A DNA stretch of 18,818 bases from an uncultured Bacilli bacterium (GCA_947593895.1 CANQDY010000006.1:1-18818), one strand, 5' to 3'. Shown: positions 6,270 to 14,347, numbered from the stretch's first letter. Translations and numbers: made by a program. The notes: generated from the sequence alone by a model not told the origin.

Positions 6270-6863
6270 ATGAAGTATATAGGAGCAACAAAAGAAGAAG
6301 CGTTAGAAAATGCCGCGCAAGATCAAGGCATTGAAGTATCTGAACTAGTTTATGATGTAGTTGATGAAAATGAAGCATGTGTTCAGATTGAAGTATATGA
6401 GATTGTAGATATAATCGAATATGCTCAAAATTATTTAAAAGAAGCAATCCAATCAGTTGGTGTTGAGTGTCGTGTTACCCCATCAATTAAAGATGAAATT
6501 ATTAGATTAAAAATTGATAGCGATCATAATTCAATCTTAATTGGAAAAAATGGAAAAACACTTCAATCATTAAACGAATTAACTCGAATTGCAGTATCAA
6601 ATCATTTTAAGCATCATTATAGAGTTTTACTTGATATCAATGGTTATAAAGATGACAAATACGAACGACTTTGCAAAATGGCAAGAAGAATTGCTCATGA
6701 AGTACAAAAAACTAAAGTGAACGCAATTCTTGATCCAATGCCTGCGGATGAAAGAAGAGTTATTCATAACACCTTAACTAACATGCCAAATATTAGAACT
6801 GAATCTAAAGGATCTGGAAAACAAAGACAAATTCAAATTATATACGTTGAAAATAATGATTAG
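6270..6863 (+). CDS. jag: Jag/KhpB RNA-binding protein (Jag-N, KH, R3H domains)
   Basis: The 197-residue product has three domains in the family order: Jag-N (MKYIGATKEEALENAAQ, residues 1-50), a KH domain with the GKNG loop at 92-95 (ILIGKNGKTLQSLNELTR), and an R3H domain with the defining Arg-x3-His pair Arg162/His166 (RRVIH). KhpB/Jag proteins bind RNA, usually with KhpA, and affect cell division and envelope growth; in spore formers Jag is encoded next to SpoIIIJ, as here beside yidC. GAGGT precedes the ATG and overlaps the yidC stop, indicating translational coupling. The gene ends the rpmH run; mnmE, which normally follows, is displaced by a protease gene. Confidence 0.95.
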   Translation: MKYIGATKEEALENAAQDQGIEVSELVYDVVDENEACVQIEVYEIVDIIEYAQNYLKEAIQSVGVECRVTPSIKDEIIRLKIDSDHNSILIGKNGKTLQSLNELTRIAVSNHFKHHYRVLLDINGYKDDKYERLCKMARRIAHEVQKTKVNAILDPMPADERRVIHNTLTNMPNIRTESKGSGKQRQIQIIYVENND

Positions 6864-6896
6864 ACATAAATAAAAAAGAGCCTTTGTCTTTATTAT

Positions 6897-6933
6897 GATA
6901 AAACTAAGAGGAAAACATAGCATTTTTTAATTT
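6897..6933 (+). repeat. Two-block intergenic element, copy A
   Basis: A 13-nt block GATAAAACTAAGA, a 12-nt variable middle and a 12-nt block ATTTTTTAATTT recur with the same order and almost the same spacing at 14374-14412. About 32 of 39 aligned columns are identical. It starts 33 bp after the jag stop codon. Function unknown. Confidence 0.5.
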
Positions 6934-6944
6934 ATTTAGCAATA

Positions 6945-6953
6945 TGATACAAT
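6945..6953 (+). promoter_or_regulatory. Possible extended -10 upstream of a short non-coding transcript
   Basis: TGATACAAT combines TGn with TACAAT. The -35 position reads TTTTAA, which is weak. Transcription from here would run into the hairpins at 6963-6980 and the terminator at 7057-7090. Confidence 0.4.
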
Positions 6954-6959
6954 GTATAT

Positions 6960-7090
6960 ATATCAATGGTTAATCATTGAGGCAAAATATACCTTGCAAA
7001 AATATTTATAGTAAGAATGTTAAAAAGGATCAGTGATATATCGATATAAATACTAGCTAAGAGTGATATAGATGACCTCTTAGTTTTTTT
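6960..7090 (+). ncRNA. Candidate small structured RNA between jag and the protease gene
   Basis: No protein frame of credible size is present. A perfect 6-bp hairpin TCAATG-GTTAAT-CATTGA (6963-6980) is followed by GGCAAAATATACCTTGC, which can form a short GCAA/TTGC stem, and the stretch ends in a strong terminator (7057-7090). An extended -10 precedes it. I recognise no known family (not a T-box, SAM, TPP, purine or preQ1 riboswitch, 6S or SRP RNA by sight). It could instead be the untranslated tail of the jag transcript. Confidence 0.3.
7057..7090 (+). terminator. Rho-independent terminator in the jag-protease gap
   Basis: CTAAGAG (7057-7063) pairs with CTCTTAG (7077-7083) across a 13-nt loop and is followed by seven T residues (7084-7090). 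It ends either the jag transcript or a separate small RNA. Confidence 0.8.
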
Positions 7091-7210
7091 ATTATTTAGG
7101 CATAAGGAATAAAAAGCTTTAAGAAATAAGAGTATTCTGTTTTTTTGAGAACTATATTAAGTATTTAGTTATAAAAAATGTTCTGATTGTTATTTTTTTA
7201 AGTTTTTATT

Positions 7211-7250
7211 TCAGTTTTACTAAAACTGACGGAACTAATATTGTTATAAA
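7211..7250 (+). promoter_or_regulatory. Palindrome and extended -10 upstream of the protease gene
   Basis: A perfect 8-bp inverted repeat TCAGTTTT-ACT-AAAACTGA (7211-7229) sits where a -35 would be for an extended -10 TGTTATAAA (7243-7250 for GTTATAAA, TG just before). The protease ATG is about 48 bp further on. This looks like a promoter with an overlapping operator; the regulator is unknown, and the palindrome differs from the cre-type sites elsewhere in the window. The rest of 7091-7210 is AT-rich with nothing I can name. Confidence 0.4.
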
Positions 7251-7297
7251 ATGAATATTAAATTAAAATATAAGAAATAAGGAGAAGAAATTTATTT

Positions 7298-9160
7298 ATG
7301 AAAAAAGAAATATTATGTGCTTTTCTTTTATTGAATTTAGTTGGTTGCTCTTCTAAAACAATTCCAAGTAACTCAGTAGAAAATAATTCTTCAGAAGCAA
7401 TCCCTACTAGTGAAATAAGTAGCGTTAATAATAGTTCAATGGAAGATAGTTTATCAAACTCAAGTGAGTCTTTAGAAACTTCGAGTATATCTAGTAATAT
7501 AGAAGATAAAACTGATTATGATATAGGATATCCTTATCATCCAACTAGTGAACCAAACTATGGAAAGCAACTTCAAGTTTTAAATTATATTGGAGATATT
7601 AAGTCAGTATGGAATCATTATCGAGGTGAAGGAGTTTCTTTAGCGGTAATTGATTCGGGATTTGATATTAATCACCCAGAATTTAAAAACAGAGATGGAA
7701 GTTCTAGAATTAGTGATAAATCGGTTTATATTTCTACCTCTAATGGCAAGACAACAAGAGTTCAAGGAAGAGATAAAGTTAATATTACTGATGGAGATAG
7801 TCATGGAACTATGTGTGCAGGATTAGCCGCAAGTGGAGTAAATGGAAAAGGAATAACTGGCGTTGCTCCGGAATGTGAATTAATTTTAATCAAGATTGAT
7901 AAAAAGGTTGAATCTATGGTGGATGCGTTTAGATATTGTGGGGATAATAAAATTAAAGTAGTTTCAGTTTCTTTAGGCATGTACCCTTCTCCTAGCGGTG
8001 CAACTTCAGGAGATATTATTTTTAGTCCTGGAGTTGATTTATCAACAGTATTTAATGATAGTATTAATTACGCTTATAGTAAAGGTGTTACTATTGTATC
8101 AGCTTCAGGCAATAGCTATTCAACAAAAGTTAGTTATCCGGCCGGATGTAATCATGTCATTGGAGCCGGTGGAACAATGGCTGGAAGTCCAAATCTTATC
8201 TGGAAAGAAGGGGGAGAAGGCAGCAATTATAATAATAGCGTTAAATATGTTGATGTTTTTGCTCCATCAAGTGGAATTTATGCACCTGGATTTGATACGA
8301 GCAAAAATATTTCAACATATTGGGATGGAGGAAAAGGAACTTCTTTTTCTGCACCTATTATTGCTGGTGCAGCGGCATTATATTTTCAAAAATATCCAAC
8401 TAAAACTAATATAGATTTTGAAAATGCTTTAAAGGCGACTTGTGTTGATATTTCTAAATATAATGGAGGTATTGATATGGGATATGGAAGATTAGATGTA
8501 GGACGACTTTTAAATATTTCTGAAGATATCAAAAGTATGGAATATAATCCAACAACTACAATCAAAAAATCAACTTCACATATTCATTTTGAAGATGAAG
8601 CAGGTTGGGATATCAGAACATTACATATATATGATTTATCTTTTGAAAAAGGTTATGGTTATTATGATTTAGAAAGATATTTAGATTATCAATATGGAAG
8701 AGTGTCAACAGCTTCTTATTATTTAGAAGGAAGTAAAAAGTGTTGGGCTTATTCTGATGAAGATTGTAGTGGAGATTATTTTATCAATATAGGTAATAAT
8801 GTTCACGCATTATCTACATCATATGATTATTACTTCCCTTGGTGGGTTAAGAATATGACTTTTCAATTTGTAAATAATGAAAATTGGTTACCTAAAGAAG
8901 GAATTAGCTTAGCCTCAGGTTATAGTAAAGTTAATAATTGTTACTTTTGGTATAAAGGAAATTCAGATACGGGTGTTTCTAGAGAATTAGGATCTAACTT
9001 TACTTATGACTATCCTGCGGTAAAAGTCAATATTAATGGATTAATTGAAACGACATCTATTTTTGATTATTATGAAAAAGATGATTGTTATTATGATAAC
9101 AATAAGCAGATAAAGTATTTAAGAAAAGTATTAACTCAAGATACTACTTTATATAAATAG
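7298..9160 (+). CDS. Lipid-anchored subtilisin-like serine protease (S8 family)
   Basis: The 620-residue product has a signal peptide with lipobox LVGC (Cys17), a Ser/Asn/Glu-rich linker to about residue 70, then an S8 peptidase domain. The complete catalytic set is visible: Asp119 (LAVIDSGFD), His169 (DSHGTMCAG), oxyanion Asn272 (SASGNS) and Ser349 (GTSFSAP). A C-terminal region of about 200 residues (from about 415) is Tyr-, Asp- and Trp-rich with several Cys residues (KKCWAY, DEDCSGDY, DDCYYD) and resembles no family I know; it may bind substrate. The active protease should sit outside the membrane and process surface proteins or feed on peptides; substrate unknown. GGAG lies about 13 nt before the ATG. 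It has its own terminator and interrupts the usual jag-mnmE pair, suggesting insertion into a core operon. Confidence 0.93.
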   Translation: MKKEILCAFLLLNLVGCSSKTIPSNSVENNSSEAIPTSEISSVNNSSMEDSLSNSSESLETSSISSNIEDKTDYDIGYPYHPTSEPNYGKQLQVLNYIGDIKSVWNHYRGEGVSLAVIDSGFDINHPEFKNRDGSSRISDKSVYISTSNGKTTRVQGRDKVNITDGDSHGTMCAGLAASGVNGKGITGVAPECELILIKIDKKVESMVDAFRYCGDNKIKVVSVSLGMYPSPSGATSGDIIFSPGVDLSTVFNDSINYAYSKGVTIVSASGNSYSTKVSYPAGCNHVIGAGGTMAGSPNLIWKEGGEGSNYNNSVKYVDVFAPSSGIYAPGFDTSKNISTYWDGGKGTSFSAPIIAGAAALYFQKYPTKTNIDFENALKATCVDISKYNGGIDMGYGRLDVGRLLNISEDIKSMEYNPTTTIKKSTSHIHFEDEAGWDIRTLHIYDLSFEKGYGYYDLERYLDYQYGRVSTASYYLEGSKKCWAYSDEDCSGDYFINIGNNVHALSTSYDYYFPWWVKNMTFQFVNNENWLPKEGISLASGYSKVNNCYFWYKGNSDTGVSRELGSNFTYDYPAVKVNINGLIETTSIFDYYEKDDCYYDNNKQIKYLRKVLTQDTTLYK

Positions 9161-9167
9161 TTAAGTT

Positions 9168-9195
9168 AAAAGTCGTGAAAACGACTTTTTCTTTT
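9168..9195 (+). terminator. Rho-independent terminator of the protease gene
   Basis: AAAAGTCGT (9168-9176), a GAAA tetraloop and ACGACTTTT (9181-9189) form a perfect 9-bp stem, followed by T, C and a further T-run. It lies 8 nt after the stop codon. Confidence 0.92.
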
Positions 9196-9237
9196 AATGT
9201 TTTATTATTTTTATTATACTAATTGTGAGGTAAGAAA

Positions 9238-10569
9238 ATGTTTGATTGTATTGTAAGTTTAATTACCCCACCTCTTAAAGGTGCGGTTGCAGTAATCAGA
9301 ATTTCTGGAGACAGAAGCTTAGAAATTATTAATAATATTTTTTCTCGTGAAGTAAGTAAATCCCACTATGTCTATTATGGACATATTATTGATAAAAGTA
9401 ATAATGAAATTATTGATGAAGTAATTGTTTCGTATTTTAAAGCACCAAAAAGTTTTACTGGAGAAGATGTTGTTGAAATATCTTGTCATGGTTCTATGAT
9501 TATTGCAAATCAGATAATTGAATTAATAATTAAATATGGCGCTAGAATAGCCCAAAGAGGAGAGTTTTCTGCAAGAGCTTTTTATAACGAAAGAATTGAT
9601 CTAGTTCAAGCTGAGGCAATTAATTCTTTAATTAACGCAGAGACATTACAATCAAAAAGATTACAAATGTATTCTTTAACTGGTGAGACGAGTAAATTAA
9701 TTAAACCAATAGAAACCACTCTTGCGGATATTCTTTCATTAATTGAAGTTAATATTGATTATCCTGAGTATCAAGATATTGAAGAGATGACTAATGATAA
9801 AATTATTAAGAATATTAATCCATTAATTGAGATTATCGATAAATTAATTAAAAATGGAGAAAGAAATAAAATCATTAATGAAGGAATTAATGTAGCTCTT
9901 GTTGGTCGACCAAATGTTGGCAAATCAAGTTTATTAAATGCCTTATTAAAAACAGATAAAGCGATTGTTACTGATATTCCCGGTACTACAAGAGATGTGG
10001 TTGAAGGAAAAATAAATCTAGGTGGTATTATTTTGAATTTGCTTGATACAGCGGGAATCAGAGATAGTTTTGATGAAGTTGAAAAAATTGGAATTCAAAA
10101 ATCAAAAGATGTCATTGATACAGCAGATTTAATTATTTTAGTAATGGAAGCAAATATTGTTACTGATGAAGATAAAATTCTATTAGATTTAACAAAAAAT
10201 AAAAAAAGAATTGTGGTTTATAATAAGAAAGAACTTATTGATGAAAATAAGTTAGATCAAAATAAAATATATATCTCCGCGTTAAATAAAGATATTTCAT
10301 CACTTGAAAAAGCAATTAAAAAATTATTTAATGTGGAAGAAATAAATAATTTAATTCCTTCTCTTTGTTCCTCCAGAGAAATTGGTTTATTAAGTCAAAC
10401 TAAAATGAATTTATTAAGTGCAAGAGAAGAGGCACTCAATAATATTTCTTTAGATTTAGTTTCGATTTATTTAAAAAGAGCATATGACTCAATTAGAGAT
10501 ATTTTAGGTAAAGAAACTAAAGTAGATTTAGAAAGTGAAATCTTCTCTCGTTTTTGCGTAGGAAAATAA
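9238..10569 (+). CDS. mnmE: tRNA modification GTPase MnmE
   Basis: With MnmG, MnmE installs the (carboxymethyl)aminomethyl group on U34 of certain tRNAs. At 443 residues it has the folate-binding N-domain (VSLITPPLKGAVAVIRISG), a helical domain, the inserted G-domain and the C-terminal catalytic motif FCVGK, where the Cys is conserved. G motifs: GRPNVGKSS (from 223), DIPGTTRDV with the K-loop, DTAGIRD (from 270) and NKKE (329-332). The last is normally NKxD, so the base-recognition Asp is Glu here. GAGGT precedes the ATG, and a TATACT (9215-9220) may be a -10. Its partner mnmG, usually next, is absent from the window; tatD follows 2 bp after the stop. Confidence 0.97.
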   Translation: MFDCIVSLITPPLKGAVAVIRISGDRSLEIINNIFSREVSKSHYVYYGHIIDKSNNEIIDEVIVSYFKAPKSFTGEDVVEISCHGSMIIANQIIELIIKYGARIAQRGEFSARAFYNERIDLVQAEAINSLINAETLQSKRLQMYSLTGETSKLIKPIETTLADILSLIEVNIDYPEYQDIEEMTNDKIIKNINPLIEIIDKLIKNGERNKIINEGINVALVGRPNVGKSSLLNALLKTDKAIVTDIPGTTRDVVEGKINLGGIILNLLDTAGIRDSFDEVEKIGIQKSKDVIDTADLIILVMEANIVTDEDKILLDLTKNKKRIVVYNKKELIDENKLDQNKIYISALNKDISSLEKAIKKLFNVEEINNLIPSLCSSREIGLLSQTKMNLLSAREEALNNISLDLVSIYLKRAYDSIRDILGKETKVDLESEIFSRFCVGK

Positions 10570-10571
10570 AG

Positions 10572-11339
10572 ATGATTTTTGAAACACATTGCCATTTATA
10601 TGATGAAAAATTTAATGAAGATATTAATTCTCTTATCAAACGCTGTTTAGAAAACAATGTTGGTTTAATAATGCTTGTAGGCGATAATATTAATCATTCT
10701 AAGTTATGCGTTGAAGTTAGTAAAAATTATCAAGAGGTTTATGCATCAATTGGTGTTCATCCTCAGGAAGTAGATAGTGTAGATTATGATCAATTAGAAA
10801 ATCAACTTAAATCTTTATTGACTTCAAAAGTTAAAGCAATTGGAGAAATTGGACTTGATTATTATTGGAAAAATGATGAGATAACCAAAAATAAACAGAA
10901 AAAATATTTTATTAAGCAAATTGAAATTGCAAATAAACTTGAGTTGCCTTTAATAATTCACGCTAGAAATAGTGTTGAGGATTGTATAAATATTTTAAAG
11001 AAATATCCTTGTAATAAAAAGGGAGTATTTCATTGTTTTTCCGGATCAGTAGAACAAATGAAAAAAATTCTTAAAATGGGATTTTATATTGGATTAGATG
11101 GACCAATAACTTATAAGAATTCAATTACATCAAAGCAAGTTGCAAAAGAAGTTGATTTAGAAAAATTAGTAATTGAAACAGATTCACCTTATTTGCCTCC
11201 AGTACCTTTTCGAGGGAAGATTAATTATCCATATTATTTAAATTATGTTATTGAAGAAATTGCCACACTTAGAAATGTAGATAGCAAGTTAATTGAAAAT
11301 ATAACTATGGAAAACGGAAAGAAACTATTTTATATATGA
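10572..11339 (+). CDS. tatD: TatD-family metal-dependent DNase
   Basis: TatD enzymes are TIM-barrel metal-dependent hydrolases with 3'-5' exonuclease activity. Metal and active-site motifs are present in order: His6-x-His8 (THCHLYDEKF), Glu in IGEIGLDYYW, His in IIHARNS, His in FHCFSGS and Asp in IETDSPYLPPVPFRGK. The length of 255 residues is typical. The ATG at 10572 is chosen over an in-frame TTG at 10554 because it gives the family-like N-terminus and has AGGAAA (10560-10565) at suitable spacing. The start is 2 bp after the mnmE stop and the end overlaps rnmV by ATGA, so the genes are translationally coupled. Order tatD-rnmV-rsmA-yabG-ispE is that of Bacillus, where tatD is yabD. Confidence 0.95.
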   Translation: MIFETHCHLYDEKFNEDINSLIKRCLENNVGLIMLVGDNINHSKLCVEVSKNYQEVYASIGVHPQEVDSVDYDQLENQLKSLLTSKVKAIGEIGLDYYWKNDEITKNKQKKYFIKQIEIANKLELPLIIHARNSVEDCINILKKYPCNKKGVFHCFSGSVEQMKKILKMGFYIGLDGPITYKNSITSKQVAKEVDLEKLVIETDSPYLPPVPFRGKINYPYYLNYVIEEIATLRNVDSKLIENITMENGKKLFYI

Positions 11340-11887
11340 AAAAGATATTAAAACCAGTAATTGTTGTTGAAGGAAAAAGTGATGTTAATAAACTATGTTT
11401 ATTAGTTGATGCAGATTTTGTAATAACAAATGGATCAGAAGTTTCGCGTGAAACAATTGAATATCTACGAATTTTATCTCTTTCCCGACAAATTATCGTA
11501 TTTACGGATCCAGATTATCCAGGACAAAGGATTAGAAATATAATAAATCAGAATGTTAAAGGTTGCTTTAATGCTTTTGTTGATAAAGATAAAGCTATCA
11601 AACGCCATAAAGTTGGTGTTGCCGAGGCGACCAATGAAGCAATTTTTAAAGCATTAAATAATATGATTCAATATCAAGAAATAGAGGTAGAAGAACCTTT
11701 AACTAATGATGATTTATTTCAATTTGGTTTGATTGGTAAAAACAATTCAGTTGATAAAAGAAATTATCTAAGTCAATATTTTCATTTAGGAAAGGTAAAT
11801 GGTAAAACTTTATTAAAAAGAATAAATATGCTTCAAATTAATAAAAACAAATTAAAGGAAGTGTTAGAGTTATATGAAAATAGCTAG
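11336..11887 (+). CDS. rnmV: Ribonuclease M5 (5S rRNA maturation, Toprim)
   Basis: RNase M5 makes the final double cut that matures 5S rRNA in low-GC Gram-positives. The 183-residue product begins with a Toprim domain: IVVEGKSDVNKL supplies the catalytic Glu, and VFTDPDYPGQRIR supplies the DxD metal-binding pair. The later VGVAEATNEAI stretch is also typical. Its ATG overlaps the tatD stop (ATGA) and its end overlaps the rsmA start by 14 bp, the usual arrangement for this pair, which both act in ribosome maturation. Size and motifs are complete. Confidence 0.96.
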   Translation: MKKILKPVIVVEGKSDVNKLCLLVDADFVITNGSEVSRETIEYLRILSLSRQIIVFTDPDYPGQRIRNIINQNVKGCFNAFVDKDKAIKRHKVGVAEATNEAIFKALNNMIQYQEIEVEEPLTNDDLFQFGLIGKNNSVDKRNYLSQYFHLGKVNGKTLLKRINMLQINKNKLKEVLELYENS

Positions 11888-12713
11888 TAAAGAATATGTT
11901 ATTAAAAGAATGAGTAGTTTAATGATAAATCCCAAAAAGAAATATTCACAAAATTTTCTGGTTGATTTTGATATAGTAAAAAGAAGTGTTGATAATCTTT
12001 CTCTTTCTTCAGATGATATTGTTGTAGAAATCGGACCAGGACTTGGAGCATTAACTCAAGAAATATTGGATCGAGGTAATCAAGTTTATGCCTATGAAAT
12101 TGATGAAGATATGTATCAATCATTAAAAGAAGAAATGAAACACTATTCTAATTTGCATTTAGAGAATGCTGATTTTTTAAAGGTAAATCTATCATTTTTG
12201 AAAAGTCAAAGCGTAAAAGTTATATCTAATGTTCCTTATAATTTAACTACTCGGATTATTGAGAAGATAGTGATGGCAAGTATTGATTTTAAAGTATTTG
12301 AGTTTATGGTACAAAAAGAAGTCTATAATCGAATCATAGCTAAGTCCGGTAGTAAAGATTATTCACCATTAAATATTTTTATTGAATATGTAGGAACACT
12401 ATCATTAGTAATGAAAGTTAACAAAGATAAGTTTATTCCTATTCCTAATGTTGACAGCGTGATTTTAAAAATTGACTTTAATAAAAAACGTGTCGATAAA
12501 GAAATTGAAAAAGTAATGTTTTCCCTTATAAAAGCGTCATTTGTTCAAAGAAGAAAGACAATATTAAATAATCTAACTATATATTTGAAAAATAAAGAAC
12601 AGGCTAAGGAATTACTAGAAAAATCAAAAATCCAAGAAAGTATAAGAGGAGAGGCATTAAATTTATCTGAATATCTATTATTAAGTAAAAATTACCTAAG
12701 CATGAAAAAATAA
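11874..12713 (+). CDS. rsmA: 16S rRNA dimethyladenosine transferase RsmA (KsgA)
   Basis: RsmA uses S-adenosylmethionine to dimethylate two adjacent adenosines in the 3'-terminal hairpin of 16S rRNA, a late 30S assembly step whose loss gives kasugamycin resistance. The 279-residue product starts with the KYSQNFLVD block that marks the family. It has the SAM-binding motif EIGPGLGALT (from Glu52), an acidic loop YEIDEDM, ENADFL, and the catalytic motif NVPY (from Asn119). The C-terminal SFVQRRKTILNNL segment is also conserved. The start overlaps the end of rnmV. No defects were seen. Confidence 0.97.
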   Translation: MKIASKEYVIKRMSSLMINPKKKYSQNFLVDFDIVKRSVDNLSLSSDDIVVEIGPGLGALTQEILDRGNQVYAYEIDEDMYQSLKEEMKHYSNLHLENADFLKVNLSFLKSQSVKVISNVPYNLTTRIIEKIVMASIDFKVFEFMVQKEVYNRIIAKSGSKDYSPLNIFIEYVGTLSLVMKVNKDKFIPIPNVDSVILKIDFNKKRVDKEIEKVMFSLIKASFVQRRKTILNNLTIYLKNKEQAKELLEKSKIQESIRGEALNLSEYLLLSKNYLSMKK

Positions 12714-12740
12714 AATTCATATTGTATATAGGTGATTGAG

Positions 12741-13487
12741 TTGAAAATTAATTCCTTGGTAACTAGAAAATCGCATCAACATGATGTGATATTTAGAGTA
12801 ATTAATATTATTGATAATAAAGCACTTCTTCAAGGTGAAATCTATCGCCTTGTTGCAGATGCTCCACTTGAAGATTTAAAAGAGTATGAAAATAAAAATA
12901 AAATCGTTTTATCTTTACCTATAATTCATTTTGATGCAAAATTATTAAAGGGTAAGGTTCTTCATCTAGATGGAGATGAATTTTATCTAAAAAAGGCTAT
13001 GGAAGCATATCGTCATTATCATATTAATGCAGATGGTTATTTTATCAAAGAAAGTGATATGCCAAAGTTTATTAATCAACTGATTAATAAGCATCGACCG
13101 GATGTATTGGTAATCACCGGTCATGATTCATTGTTTAAAGGTCAAAATATCAGTGATATTAATAGTTATCGAAACTCAAAGTACTTTGTTGAAACAATTA
13201 AAATGGCTAGATCCATTATTAATTCTAAGGATGAATTAGTTATTGTTGCCGGTGCATGTCAATCTTATTATGAAGCATTAATAAATGAAGGTGCAAATTT
13301 TGCTTCTTCACCAAATCGAAAGAATATTCACTTATTGGATCCGGTTATTGTCGCTAGTTCAATTGCTAGCGCAACAATATCGGAAGAAATTGATTTTGAT
13401 AAAGTATTAAAAAGCACTTATAGTAAACAAATTGGTGGAATTGAAACTAAAGGACGAGCGAGAAAGTATTATAATGGAGGAAATTAG
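12741..13487 (+). CDS. yabG: YabG-like sporulation cysteine protease
   Basis: The protein aligns by eye with YabG, a protease that processes spore-coat proteins in Bacillus and Clostridium. Hallmarks are an N-terminal KINSLVTRKSHQHDVIFRV, VITGHDSLFKG with His128, and VIVAGACQSYYEA with Cys173; as I recall, the equivalent His and Cys were reported as catalytic. NFASSPNRKNIHLLDPVIVA follows. I place the start at the TTG at 12741 because AGGTGA (12730-12735) lies 5 nt upstream; the GTG at 12732 falls inside that Shine-Dalgarno. Length is 248 residues, somewhat shorter than the roughly 290 of B. subtilis. It lies between rsmA and ispE exactly as in Bacillus, although veg is missing. This implies spore formation or descent from a spore former. 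Confidence 0.92.
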   Translation: MKINSLVTRKSHQHDVIFRVINIIDNKALLQGEIYRLVADAPLEDLKEYENKNKIVLSLPIIHFDAKLLKGKVLHLDGDEFYLKKAMEAYRHYHINADGYFIKESDMPKFINQLINKHRPDVLVITGHDSLFKGQNISDINSYRNSKYFVETIKMARSIINSKDELVIVAGACQSYYEALINEGANFASSPNRKNIHLLDPVIVASSIASATISEEIDFDKVLKSTYSKQIGGIETKGRARKYYNGGN

Positions 13488-13492
13488 TTAAA

Positions 13493-14347
13493 ATGTTATT
13501 GACTAAAGCTTATGCAAAAATTAATTTAGGACTAAATGTAATAAATAAAGATACTCAGGATGCTTATCATAACTTAGATATGGTAATTGCTCCAATAGAA
13601 TTACATGACCGTATTGAAATTGAATTATTACCAAATGGTTTTGATACTTTAATTACCTCAGATGATCATGAATTACCAACCGATGAAACTAATATTGTTT
13701 CTAAAGTTGAAAAAGCTTTAAGAGCAAAATGTAATTATAAAGAAAACTTTAGAATTCATATTCATAAAAAAATTCCTATTGGTGCCGGCTTAGGTGGAGG
13801 TTCCGCTGATGGCGCAGCAGTATTAATTGCGTTAAATAAATTATTAAAACTTAAATTATCAATTGAAGAGTTATGTGAAATTGGTAAAAAAGTTGGATCA
13901 GACATTCCATTTTGTATTTATAATCAAACTGCAAGAGTTCAAGGAAAAGGCGAAATTTTAACAACAATTAAAAATAAAAAAAGATATGCAGTTCTTTTGC
14001 TTTTTCCCAAAAAAGGATTATCCACAAAAGATACTTATTTAAAATATGATGAAGTTGGAACTACTTCAAATGCAGATATTGAAGGAATTATTGAAGCATT
14101 ACAAAAAGATGATTTATCTCTTTTAACTAAATCGATGGGAAATCAACTTGAAGATGCAGCAAAAAATCTATATCCAGAACTAGCAAATATCAAAAAGGAA
14201 ATGTTAGAATCTGGTTTAGATAATGTAGTTATGACAGGTTCTGGTTCGGCTCTATTTTCAATAAGTTCTGATTATAAAAAACTTAAGAAGATAAATATGA
14301 TTTTACTTGAAAAAGGTTATAAGGTTATTCTTACTGAAACAAAATAA
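13493..14347 (+). CDS. ispE: 4-diphosphocytidyl-2-C-methyl-D-erythritol kinase
   Basis: IspE phosphorylates CDP-methylerythritol in the non-mevalonate (MEP) route to isoprenoid precursors. The 284-residue GHMP kinase has the N-terminal AYAKINLGLNV with the substrate-site Lys/Asn, the ATP-binding glycine loop GAGLGGGSADGA (97-108) and the C-terminal MTGSGSALF motif. Length is normal. The start is 5 bp after the yabG stop; GGAGG inside the end of yabG is about 12 nt upstream, a longer spacing than usual. Its presence implies the MEP pathway in this organism. A 372-bp non-coding gap follows before prs. Confidence 0.97.
   Translation: MLLTKAYAKINLGLNVINKDTQDAYHNLDMVIAPIELHDRIEIELLPNGFDTLITSDDHELPTDETNIVSKVEKALRAKCNYKENFRIHIHKKIPIGAGLGGGSADGAAVLIALNKLLKLKLSIEELCEIGKKVGSDIPFCIYNQTARVQGKGEILTTIKNKKRYAVLLLFPKKGLSTKDTYLKYDEVGTTSNADIEGIIEALQKDDLSLLTKSMGNQLEDAAKNLYPELANIKKEMLESGLDNVVMTGSGSALFSISSDYKKLKKINMILLEKGYKVILTETK

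Noticed and set aside
6896..6931. 11-codon ORF MIKLRGKHSIF inside element copy A
   Set aside because: The equivalent frame in copy B starts at TTG and ends early, and neither has a Shine-Dalgarno; similarity is better explained as a DNA or RNA element.
7998..8414. Plus-strand 138-codon frame inside the protease gene
   Set aside because: It is a +1 shadow of the catalytic domain, whose frame carries all S8 motifs.
10554..10571. Upstream TTG start for tatD overlapping mnmE
   Set aside because: The ATG at 10572 has the better Shine-Dalgarno and gives the family-typical N-terminus.
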